Positions 37,164 to 43,691 of a stretch of 43,691 bases of DNA are shown one piece after another (within the stretch, counting starts at the first letter, position 1; each line of letters begins with the position of its first letter). The DNA is from Accumulibacter sp. (GTDB lineage: Bacteria > Pseudomonadota > Gammaproteobacteria > Burkholderiales > Rhodocyclaceae): positions 1 to 43,691 of the forward strand of contig JAITGN010000104.1 of the NCBI GenBank assembly GCA_031280565.1, in the 5' to 3' direction. The notes under the pieces were generated by a model that did not search any database, had not been told where the DNA came from, and saw nothing but the letters and a program-made list of their open reading frames with translations. A program made the position numbers and the translations under genes.

Positions 37164-37613
37164 TTGTTGAATTCATCACAGATTGCGCGCGGAAAGGATT
37201 TGCTTTTGTCGTTTTTCCCGGGCGCGCCATGCGGGGTCGAGGTCAGAGCCTCCGAGAGGCCATTTTTTGTTACCGCGCGGGATGCATTCGATACCGTTGA
37301 ATGCCCTGAGTGCGGGGAGAGCATCGAGAGATTTGGCGGAGATGATGATCAAAATGAGTGGTGGGAAGAGGATTTCCTTGACAAGACGTATTACGCCAAG
37401 GCGCCGGATCTGGATGAGGAAATCTCCATGCCGTGCTGTGGCGCATCCGTAAAACTTGGGCATATTGATCTTGGCTCATCCGCTTGCCTGACCAGCTTCG
37501 TGATGTCATTAAGTGATCCTGAAGATGCCAGCCCGCTATCATCCAGCCAAATGAGCGCGCTTGAAGAGGCGCTTGGCTGCCGTCTTTCGCAAATTATGTC
37601 TGTTCGCTCGTAA
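37164..37613 (+). CDS. Hypothetical protein, probable integron-type cassette gene
   Basis: 149-aa soluble protein of unknown function. CPECGE (about residue 47) and CCGA (about residue 91) form two cysteine pairs that could bind a metal ion; between them is an acidic, tryptophan-containing stretch. It has no membrane segments or signal peptide. The start is TTG at 37164, just after the core site GTTAGGC, and the stop is followed within 5-10 bases by an attC-like palindrome. This layout (core site, short gap, ORF, attC) is that of a gene cassette. It lies isolated between the NodJ-like gene and an unrelated hydrolase. Confidence 0.7.
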   Translation: MLNSSQIARGKDLLLSFFPGAPCGVEVRASERPFFVTARDAFDTVECPECGESIERFGGDDDQNEWWEEDFLDKTYYAKAPDLDEEISMPCCGASVKLGHIDLGSSACLTSFVMSLSDPEDASPLSSSQMSALEEALGCRLSQIMSVRS

Positions 37614-37617
37614 GCCG

Positions 37618-37677
37618 CTCCGGCAATTCATTCAGGCCGGTGCCGCTTCGCGGCTTGGTCTGGCACGGAGGTTGCGC
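37618..37677 (+). other. attC-like site downstream of the cassette ORF
   Basis: This 60-base stretch follows known class-1-type attC sites almost position by position in its first half: CAATTCATTCAGGCC, then the palindromic GCCGCTTCGCGGC (37642-37654). The outer boxes are altered but still complementary: GCAA (37623-37626) can pair with TTGC (37672-37675) in GTTGCGC. The spacing of the two core sites predicts a cassette of about 517 bp. Confidence 0.6.
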
Positions 37678-38066
37678 GAGTTTGCAACCTGGAACAACTA
37701 TCAGACCGTTAAAGACGTTCGCTTTGAGTTCAAACAGCCGGCGTCTTGCCACAGCGTGATGCTCCGCGTCCCTTTGTGTTGTCTTTCCATCAGGTGCTTT
37801 TGGGGTTGGCGTTTTATAGCGAATCTAACTCAAACATGATGTAAAACTGCTTTAAAACGTTATAAATTTTGCTTTATTTTCCTTCGATCTGTCATCTTTG
37901 TTGAATTAAAAAAATAAAATGGCTTGAAAACGCAGATTGTATTTCTTTCGTTTTCCATTTTTCAACAAAAACTATCCTTCTTCCCTGTGTCCTCAAGGCA
38001 TTCACAGTATGTCATATAAAAAAATGACGTTTCTTTCGGACTGCTGAAAATGGCTTTCCGGATGCT
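37678..38066. other. Intergenic region with AT-rich repeats
   Basis: 389 bases without a convincing gene. To 37830 there is GC-moderate sequence that may be a remnant of another cassette, without proof. From 37830 to 37990 it is AT-rich, with two copies of the short repeat: GTAAAACTGCTTTAAAACG (37841-37859) and ATAAAATGGCTTGAAAACG (37914-37932). Confidence 0.55.
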
Positions 38067-38963
38067 TTACGGCTTTTTGGAAGCGGGTGCAGGAATCCCG
38101 CTCAAAAAGTCCTGGATTTTTCGAAGATACAAGGCTTCGTTGAGAAGAAAATCGTGATGGCCGCCCTGTCCGGTCACGAAGATTTTTCTGTGGTTCGAGT
38201 AGGCGGCGAACAGTTTTTCGCCAAGCCGGAAAGGGATTACATCGTCGTCGCGGCTGTGAATGAGCAGCAATGGGCAGCGGATGAGCGCGAGACGGGATTG
38301 CGTATCGAAAGCGTCGCCGAGAATCAGGCGAAGAAGCGGTGCGAGCACTGGCAGACGGGCTGAAGGAACGTCGCGCAGGCGGGTAAAGGTGGAATCCAGT
38401 ATCAGCGCCGCCGGCGGGTGGCGAACAGCCAGTTGCGCGGCGACGGCGCCGCCCAGGGAAAAGCCGTAAAAAACGATTGTTTCCGGCGGCGTTCCAGGCG
38501 CGGCGGCCCATTGCCACAGCGCTTCGGCGGCCTGATAGGTTCTTTCCTCGCTGGGCTTTCCTTCACTTTCCCCGTAGCCCGGATAATCTATGGTCATTAC
38601 CGTCAGGCCGAGCGAGGCGAGCACCTCCCATTGGGAAAAGTGCGACATGTTCCCGCCATTACCGTGGAAAACGAGAATCACCGGTTTTCCCGCGTTTTTC
38701 GGCAGGCCGATGCGCCACGCTTTCATTTTCAGCCCGTCCGGTGTCTCCAGCCATTTTTCTTCATGAAGCAGCTTCAAGTCCTTGGGCGTGATTGCCATTT
38801 CCGGCGACGGATGGAACATGAATCGCTCTTTGAAAAGAAACACCGAGACGAGAAGGACGGATAACGCGATGCCAAAGGCAATGAGCAGGCGCTCAAGCAG
38901 CCAGCGCCATACGGAAATTCCCTCCCGTTTTTGAGGAACGAGCCATTTGCGTGGAATGTTCAT
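38067..38963 (-). CDS. Membrane-anchored alpha/beta-hydrolase (BEM46/YfhR-like)
   Basis: 298-aa hydrolase with one N-terminal membrane helix (about residues 22-46) and an alpha/beta-hydrolase domain. The oxyanion motif FHGNGGNMSH is near residue 100, DYPGYGESEG near 125, the nucleophile GFSLGGA near 160, the acid in HSRDDDVIP near 238, and the base in GHHDF near 266. Members of this family are esterases or lipases of unclear substrate. The ATG at 38963 (MNIPRKW) avoids a non-family N-terminal extension that the open frame would allow up to 39020. No good ribosome site was seen. It is divergent from the PspA operon. Confidence 0.9.
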   Translation of the reverse strand: MNIPRKWLVPQKREGISVWRWLLERLLIAFGIALSVLLVSVFLFKERFMFHPSPEMAITPKDLKLLHEEKWLETPDGLKMKAWRIGLPKNAGKPVILVFHGNGGNMSHFSQWEVLASLGLTVMTIDYPGYGESEGKPSEERTYQAAEALWQWAAAPGTPPETIVFYGFSLGGAVAAQLAVRHPPAALILDSTFTRLRDVPSARLPVLAPLLRLILGDAFDTQSRLALIRCPLLLIHSRDDDVIPFRLGEKLFAAYSNHRKIFVTGQGGHHDFLLNEALYLRKIQDFLSGIPAPASKKP

Positions 38964-39124
38964 GAGATGTTTTCTGCTGTGGAGCCGAGGAGAGCGGAAT
39001 GGTATATGTGATCGATACAAATGAAAAGCTTCTGGAATGGCGTTGAGTGGGAGGGCGGGCGAAAAGCGATCCTGTCCGCGCTGAAGTTTTTAACGCGGGC
39101 GATTTTTTTGCATGCATCTGTATC

Positions 39125-39156
39125 TATAATCAAACATGTGCTAACATGTGTTAGCA
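39125..39156 (+). promoter_or_regulatory. -10 box and palindromic operator candidate of the PspA-YqiJK operon
   Basis: A perfect -10 box TATAAT lies at 39125-39130; no good -35 box is at the expected place. Eight bases later is TGCTAACA-TG-TGTTAGCA (39139-39156), an exact inverted repeat of two 8-base arms. The half-sites also appear as ACATGTG direct repeats. Its position over the likely transcription start would suit a repressor, and the first gene of the operon encodes a putative ribbon-helix-helix protein. Confidence 0.6.
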
Positions 39157-39186
39157 AGACTGGCTAATTCTGAAGGATTTGGTGGC

Positions 39187-39747
39187 ATGGGTATGACAAG
39201 AGAACGTATGGAAACGGTTGGCGTTCGCTTTCCGCTTTCGGATATCGAGTGGCTGGCATCGCTATCCATGAAGGACGCATTGACGCCTTCGGACAAGATT
39301 CGGGCTATTGTCGCCGAGGCGCGGCGGCGGAATGAGGGGCTTGGCGATTACGAGGCGGCGCTTTCGTGGCTGCGCGATCTGCTCGCGCCCGCGATATCCG
39401 CAATCAAGGGGCGCGAATTCCGGTCGGAGAATCCCGGGATGCATTCGGAGCTTGTGGCGCTGGCCGCGGAATGGCTGCCGCAGACGCTGGCGTTGCTATT
39501 GGCCCAAGGCGCGCCGGAACGTGGCCAGGGTGAGGGACAGGAGAAACAGGAGAGACAGGATAATGCGGAAATGCTCATGGCGTTCGAGGTTCAGTTGGCG
39601 CGGCGGGCGTTCCAGTTTTGCGAATCCCTGCTGCGTCTGGGGGTAGGCAGATCGGCGCCGTGTTATGATTCCGAGATTATCCGCTCCGGTTTGCCGCGCA
39701 TTATCGAGTTGGCTGAAGTTGTTTCTTTTTCCCGCAACCGGGAATGA
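39187..39747 (+). CDS. Putative ribbon-helix-helix protein heading the PspA-YqiJK operon
   Basis: 186-aa protein not recognised as a named family. The first 45 residues fit a ribbon-helix-helix DNA-binding fold: a strand (METVGVRFP), a helix (SDIEWLASLSM), a turn with TPSD, and a second helix (KIRAIVAEARRR). The remainder is helical, with a hydrophilic glutamine/glutamate-rich linker (about residues 113-127) and a C-terminal helical region. The ATG at 39187 was chosen (AAGGA about 9 bases upstream); the frame is open back to a GTG at 39148, which lies in the palindrome. The stop is 21 bases before pspA. By position it could autoregulate the operon through 39139-39156. Confidence 0.72.
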   Translation: MGMTRERMETVGVRFPLSDIEWLASLSMKDALTPSDKIRAIVAEARRRNEGLGDYEAALSWLRDLLAPAISAIKGREFRSENPGMHSELVALAAEWLPQTLALLLAQGAPERGQGEGQEKQERQDNAEMLMAFEVQLARRAFQFCESLLRLGVGRSAPCYDSEIIRSGLPRIIELAEVVSFSRNRE

Positions 39748-39768
39748 AAACAGAAAAAGGAGGATTGT

Positions 39769-40440
39769 ATGGCAGAGAGCATTAAAAGCCGCGTATCGCG
39801 GATTATCGCCGGAAATTTTCATTCACTGATCGACGCGCTGGAAAATATCAGTCCTGAAGCGGGCATGGCGCAGGCCATCCGCGAAATCGAAGGCGTTATC
39901 GACGAAGTCAGCGCGGGGCTGGGGCGGATTGCCGCCACAAGACATTTGGCGGTCGCGCGGCTTACCGACCAGAATCAGCGCCACGAGCAGCTTGGAAGAG
40001 AAATTGAAGTCGCGCTCGCCGAGGGGCGGGACGATCTTGCCAGGGTGGCAATCTCAAAACAAATGGATATTGAGGCGCAAATTCCTGTTCTTGAACAAGC
40101 TATCGCCAATTCGGCGACGGAAGAAAAGGAAATGGAAGGGTATGTGACCGCATTGCGCGCGAAAAAGCGCGAAATGGAAGAAAATCTGCGTCAATTTATC
40201 GCTTCGCGCAACACGCAAAATCCAGGAGATGCGGCTGTCGAAGGGACGGCGCGCGGGATTGAGGATAAGGTGGCGCATGCTGAATCAGCGTTCGACCGCA
40301 TTTTCGCGCGTCAGACCGGCCTCCCAGGAATGACCAGCGTTTCGGACGCGGCGAGCGCTGCCAAGTTGAGGGAACTGTCCGACCTGGCGCGCAATAATCG
40401 CGTCGAAGAGCGCCTCGCGGCGCTCAAGGGAAAAGCTTGA
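39769..40440 (+). CDS. pspA: PspA/IM30 (Vipp1) family protein
   Basis: 223-aa almost entirely helical protein, the size of E. coli PspA. The N-terminus has an amphipathic helix (SIKSRVSRIIAGNFHSLIDALE). Then follow EISPEAGMAQAIREIEGVIDEV-like sequence and coiled coils to about residue 150, and a C-terminal helix AKLRELSDLARNNRVEERLAALKGK. ESCRT-III-like PspA proteins coat and stabilise damaged inner membrane. AAAGGAGG 6 bases upstream of the ATG is the strongest ribosome site of the operon. No pspB, pspC or pspF lies nearby; partners here are YqiJ- and YqiK-like proteins. Confidence 0.92.
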   Translation: MAESIKSRVSRIIAGNFHSLIDALENISPEAGMAQAIREIEGVIDEVSAGLGRIAATRHLAVARLTDQNQRHEQLGREIEVALAEGRDDLARVAISKQMDIEAQIPVLEQAIANSATEEKEMEGYVTALRAKKREMEENLRQFIASRNTQNPGDAAVEGTARGIEDKVAHAESAFDRIFARQTGLPGMTSVSDAASAAKLRELSDLARNNRVEERLAALKGKA

Positions 40441-40468
40441 TGCCGAAAGTGTTTTTCTGCCTCCGGAA

Positions 40469-41149
40469 ATGACCTTGCCGCTCTTTCTGTCGGAACACTG
40501 TCTGGTTTTTACGGCGGCGCTGACTGTCATGCTCATGCTGACCGTGTTCGAAGGCGTTTCGTTGCTGTTCGGCGGAGGCAACTTTTTCAGCGTTTTGGGC
40601 GAGGCGGGAGAAACCGATGCGTTGTCCGACATCTCGGCTGAAGGAGACGTCGATGGGGATGCCGGTGCCGGCGGCGTTCTGCTTGCCTGGCTGCATGTCG
40701 GGCGTGTTCCGGTTCTGATGCTTCTGATCATTTTCCTCTCGGCGTTTGGAATCTCCGGTCTCGTGATTCAGGCGCTGGTGCGAAATTTTTTTCATGCCTT
40801 TCTGCCGGCGTGGGCCGCCGGAAGCGCTGCTTTTTTTATCGCGATTCCGATGGTTCGCTGGTGTGGTTTCGCGTTGATCAGGATTTTGCCTGGTGATGAA
40901 TCCCAGGCGGTGTCGCTTGATTCGCTGATTGGCCGCGCGGGAGTTGTCGTTACCGGAACAGCGCGCATCGGCGCGGCCGCGCAGGCACGCGTGCGCGATG
41001 GATATGGGCGTTTTCATTATGTGCTGGTTGAACCGGATGACGAAAATACGTGTTTTGAAGCCAGCACCGAGGTTTTGATCGTCAAGCGGACGGGCGGACT
41101 GAGGTTCCAGGCCATCAAAAATCCGCACGCGGGATTGATGGATAGTTGA
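40469..41149 (+). CDS. YqiJ-like membrane protein with OB-fold domain (NfeD-type)
   Basis: 226-aa protein. Three hydrophobic helices lie at about residues 10-35, 73-103 and 108-138, with a variable glycine/aspartate-rich loop between the first two. The C-terminal 75 residues form an OB-fold-like domain (SLIGRAGVVVTGTARIGAAAQARVRD..). This is the layout of YqiJ (DUF1449), the NfeD-type partner of flotillin YqiK in E. coli. It starts 28 bases after pspA and ends 48 bases before the flotillin gene. It probably anchors or organises the flotillin in membrane microdomains. Confidence 0.86.
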   Translation: MTLPLFLSEHCLVFTAALTVMLMLTVFEGVSLLFGGGNFFSVLGEAGETDALSDISAEGDVDGDAGAGGVLLAWLHVGRVPVLMLLIIFLSAFGISGLVIQALVRNFFHAFLPAWAAGSAAFFIAIPMVRWCGFALIRILPGDESQAVSLDSLIGRAGVVVTGTARIGAAAQARVRDGYGRFHYVLVEPDDENTCFEASTEVLIVKRTGGLRFQAIKNPHAGLMDS

Positions 41150-41197
41150 CCGGGCGCTTCAAAAAGCGATTTTGTTTTTTATTTGAGGAAAAATACG

Positions 41198-42931
41198 ATG
41201 ATTTTCTCTTTTTTCGAATTTTCGATCCTGGTAGGAACGGTTCTGGCATTGATTCTGGGGCTGGGATTCATTTTTTCGCGCCTCTATACCCGGTCGAGCA
41301 AGGAAATGGCATTCGTCCGTACCGGCATGAGCGGACAAAAAGTCATTTTGGACGGAGGCGCGCTCGTTTTGCCGGTCTTGCACGATATTTGCCGCGTCAA
41401 CATGAATACTCTGCGGCTTGAGGTCAGCCGCGCCAGGGATCAAAGCCTGATTACCAAGGACAGAATGCGCGTCGATGTCTCGGCCGCTTTTTATGTGCGC
41501 GTTCAGCCAACGATCGAAGCGATCGCGGCGGCGGCGCAAACGCTTGGAAACCGGACGCTGGAACCTTCCCTGCTCAAAGAGCTTGTCGAGGATAAATTTG
41601 TCGATGCTTTACGCGCGACGGCGGCGACGATGACAATGCAACAGTTACAGGATGCGCGCCAGGCTTTCGTACAGGGGGTGCAGAATGCTGTTTCCGAAGA
41701 TCTGCTCAAAAACGGTCTGGAACTAGAAGCGGTTTCGTTGACGAGTCTTGATCAGACGTCGAAGGAATTTTTCAATCCGAACAACGCCTTCGACGCCGAA
41801 GGCCTGACCAAGCTGACCGAGGAAACCGAGCGCCGCCGCAAGGAACGCAATGCCATCGAACAGGATACCGAAGTTGAGGTTCAGCAAAAGAATCTGGACG
41901 CCGAGCAGGAAATACTGGAAATCGCGCGTCAACAGGAATTTCTGCGCATGGAACAGCAGCTCCAGATCGAAAACCAGCGTGCCGGACAATGCACCCAGAT
42001 CATTCAGCAACAAGCCCAGAAACAGCGCGAAGCCGAACTGGCCAAGATCACCGCGCAACGCGAAATCGATCAATCGCGCTTGTCCGCCGAACGCCAGGTA
42101 AAAGAAACCGAGGTTGAAAAAGATCAAGTTATTCGTCAGCGCCAGATTTCCGCCGAACGCGACGTTCAGGTCAGCCGGATTGATCAGGAGCGCGTCTCAA
42201 GGCTGGCCGAACAAGAAAAGGAAATCTCGCTTTCGGTGAAATCGCGCGAGCAGTCCGAAGCGGAACGTCTGGCCGATGAGGCGCGCGCACTGGCCGTGCG
42301 TGCCCAGGAATCGGTCAAGACTGCGCGTGAAGTCGCTGTCGCCGAGCGCGAAAAAGCTGTCACGCTCGTCGAAGCGCAACAGGAAGCCCAGAAACAGGCG
42401 ATCAGGCTCACTGTCGCGGCCCAGGCCGAAAAGGAAGCCGCCCAGGATCAGGCCGAAGCGGTGCGTATCCGCGCGGAGGCGCAACGTATCGCTTACGGCG
42501 TCGAAGCCGAAGGGAAACGCCTGGTCAATGAATCGGTCAATGTTTTGCGTGACGCGCAGGTTGCTTTGCAGATCAAACTCGCTTTGATAGAGCGTCTGCC
42601 GGAGATCATCGCGCAGACAGTGAAACCGATGGAAGCGATTGAAGGAATCAAGATCATCCAGGTTGAAGGACTGGGGGCGGGCGCGCAAAAATCAGGCGAT
42701 GCTTCCGGAGGAAACGCGGGTTCCGGCAATCTGGCCGACCAGGCGGCCAACGCGATGCTGCGCTATCGGGCGCAACAGCCGGTTATTGATGCGTTGCTTT
42801 CCGAAATCGGAATTCGCGGCGGAGATATCAACGGTTTGATCGGCAGTGCCTTGCCTTCCGTGTCCGGGGACGTTTCGCCGGATGTTCAGACAGACGCCGC
42901 GCCGGCCGGGAATCCAGGGCCGTCGAACTGA
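41198..42931 (+). CDS. Flotillin-like protein (YqiK family)
   Basis: 577-aa membrane scaffold. An N-terminal membrane helix (about residues 3-28) is followed by an SPFH/band-7 domain (about 30-195: EMAFVRTGMSGQKVILDGGALVLPVLHDI..) and a very long coiled coil (about 205-445) rich in glutamine, glutamate and alanine with the EA repeats typical of flotillins. The C-terminal part (EAEGKRLVNESVNVL, then a glycine-rich tail) matches YqiK. Start is ATG 41198 with GAGGA 8 bases upstream; an in-frame TTG at 41183 overlaps that site. Last gene of the pspA-yqiJ-yqiK-like operon, likely involved in membrane domain organisation or envelope stress. Confidence 0.93.
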   Translation: MIFSFFEFSILVGTVLALILGLGFIFSRLYTRSSKEMAFVRTGMSGQKVILDGGALVLPVLHDICRVNMNTLRLEVSRARDQSLITKDRMRVDVSAAFYVRVQPTIEAIAAAAQTLGNRTLEPSLLKELVEDKFVDALRATAATMTMQQLQDARQAFVQGVQNAVSEDLLKNGLELEAVSLTSLDQTSKEFFNPNNAFDAEGLTKLTEETERRRKERNAIEQDTEVEVQQKNLDAEQEILEIARQQEFLRMEQQLQIENQRAGQCTQIIQQQAQKQREAELAKITAQREIDQSRLSAERQVKETEVEKDQVIRQRQISAERDVQVSRIDQERVSRLAEQEKEISLSVKSREQSEAERLADEARALAVRAQESVKTAREVAVAEREKAVTLVEAQQEAQKQAIRLTVAAQAEKEAAQDQAEAVRIRAEAQRIAYGVEAEGKRLVNESVNVLRDAQVALQIKLALIERLPEIIAQTVKPMEAIEGIKIIQVEGLGAGAQKSGDASGGNAGSGNLADQAANAMLRYRAQQPVIDALLSEIGIRGGDINGLIGSALPSVSGDVSPDVQTDAAPAGNPGPSN

Positions 42932-42949
42932 TTTCGAATGCGCCTGGCC

Positions 42950-43262
42950 TGGTTGCGTGACGGGCAAGCGGCTTCGCCAGATCGGAGCAACAATCACTCC
43001 GCCCCTCTGCTGGTGGAGTGTGCCTGCGAAGGGGAATGAAACTCGGCAACTGGCGCTTGATCTGGGTTATTGTTTCCCCCAAGCGCAACCGGAGCCTGGG
43101 AACAGGATCGCGTTATTATGGCCACCGCAACGGAGTCGAGCGCCTGTTTCGTCGGCTCAAAGGCTTTCGCCGAATCTTCACCTGCTTCGAGAAGCTCGAC
43201 TCAATGTTTTGGGCATTTATCTGCCCTGATCGTCGATGCGTTACGTTAGCGTGAACACACTC
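42950..43262 (+). mobile_element. Remnant of an IS5-family transposase gene
   Basis: The frame around 43060-43230 encodes SPKRNRSLGTGSRYYGHRN, then VERLFRRLKGFRRIFTCFEKLDSMFWAFI, the C-terminal region of IS5-type DDE transposases (VERxFxRLKxFRRIxTRxDKL). The expected ALIVDALR ending continues in another frame, so a frameshift is present. The 5' two thirds of the gene is missing. GTTAGCGTGAACACACTC may be the right terminal repeat, followed by CTAA, which fits the YTAR target of IS5 elements. The left end is not defined. Confidence 0.7.
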
Positions 43263-43691
43263 TAAAATAATTTTATATAAAATCCTGGGTACAATTTCGC
43301 ATAACTCGTTTTTATGTGCAGTACCGCCGTATTTTATATTCTTGTTATTCAATAATTTCATTTATATACAAAATATTGCCATTTTCCATATTGTCTTTCA
43401 GCATTATTTCCTCCAAAATATTTTCGTTGTTGATTTTATTCAACAAGTGGTATTATATAATATTCAAAATCTGTTTTTAATATATTCAACATATTCCTGT
43501 ATTCCTCTATGTCCCTGAAAATTAAATACCAGGCCGATTGGTGATTTTTTCTTGAATGTTACCCTGTCGGCTGTTAAATAGTCCGCGCTGAACAACTTGA
43601 TTTTTCATCAGGCAGCCATTCGCAGTTGGTTGGTTTGCGATAGATACTCCAGAATCCATAGCTGTATTTGTGCACAAAGAAGCCTCAGCTT
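43263..43691. other. AT-rich window end, no convincing gene
   Basis: 429 bases of low GC. On the minus strand an ATG at 43404 has a strong GGAGG ribosome site 5 bases upstream but encodes only 19 codons (43345-43404). A further frame starts inside it (43361) and runs into the IS remnant, so the IS may have cut a gene here. Another minus-strand stretch (about 43480-43610) encodes FSADYLTADRV..FQGHRG..EYVEYIKNRF between stops and may be the end of a gene lying beyond the window. None is certain. Confidence 0.4.

Noticed and set aside
37678..37840. A second integron cassette after the attC-like site
   Set aside because: There is no ORF and no second clear core site pair; only isolated GTTAAAG- and CTAAC-like strings.

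Overview
The window looks like the chromosome of a betaproteobacterium, most likely near the Rhodocyclales/Nitrosomonadales. The reasons are the SAH riboswitch-ahcY-metF block, the divergent darP/pmbA pair, the rsmD-coaD-ferredoxin cluster, the envC-ctpA next to yibN-grxC-secB-gpsA-trmL order, and comF-bioB-bioC. No marker gene fixes the genus. Genes are GC-rich. Three kinds of stretch depart from this: AT-rich intergenic patches, a clearly AT-rich restriction-modification island (about 13.0-14.6 kb), and the AT-rich right end.

Layout. 1-0.83 kb: dispersed TTCGACAAGCTCAGG-type repeats. 1.0-4.2 kb (-): meaB and methylmalonyl-CoA mutase, ending in a strong terminator. 4.56-4.79 kb (-): two tRNA-Lys genes behind a near-consensus sigma70 promoter. 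4.8-7.4 kb (+): promoter, SAH riboswitch, ahcY and metF (methyl cycle), with metF overlapping the tail of an EamA transporter (-). 8.3-9.55 kb: repeats. 9.6-11.7 kb: darP (-) and pmbA (+). 11.75-17.3 kb: a TRAP transporter whose binding protein (+) faces its two permease genes (-), with a decayed type II R-M system and a repeat cluster between them. 17.4-18.7 kb (-): ferredoxin, coaD, rsmD. 19.0-21.9 kb: trhP (-) and rng (+) around a large inverted repeat. 21.9-24.8 kb (-): envC-like and ctpA. 25.0-27.6 kb (+): rhodanese, grxC, secB, an SH3 protein, gpsA. 27.85-29.1 kb (-): trmL, comF. 29.2-31.1 kb (+): bioB, bioC. 31.9-36.9 kb (+): SSS symporter, VanZ-like protein, alpha/beta-hydrolase and a NodIJ-type ABC exporter. 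37.07-37.68 kb: a probable lone integron-type gene cassette. 38.1-39.0 kb (-): membrane-anchored alpha/beta-hydrolase. 39.1-42.9 kb (+): a likely membrane-stress operon (RHH-like protein, PspA, YqiJ-like, YqiK-like flotillin) behind a palindromic operator candidate. 42.95-43.26 kb: IS5-type transposase remnant. 43.26-43.69 kb: AT-rich tail without a convincing gene.

The most notable items are: (1) the restriction gene of the R-M module carries a frameshift and an in-frame amber codon while its methyltransferase is intact, leaving an orphan methylase; (2) the ORF at 37.16 kb sits between attC-like sites with no integrase in view; (3) the PspA/YqiJ/YqiK operon is headed by an uncharacterised putative DNA-binding protein with a palindrome at the probable promoter; (4) a short AT-rich repeat with consensus near AAAATNGCTTGAAAACG recurs only in intergenic DNA. 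All family assignments come from reading motifs and from remembered family features; no database search was run.
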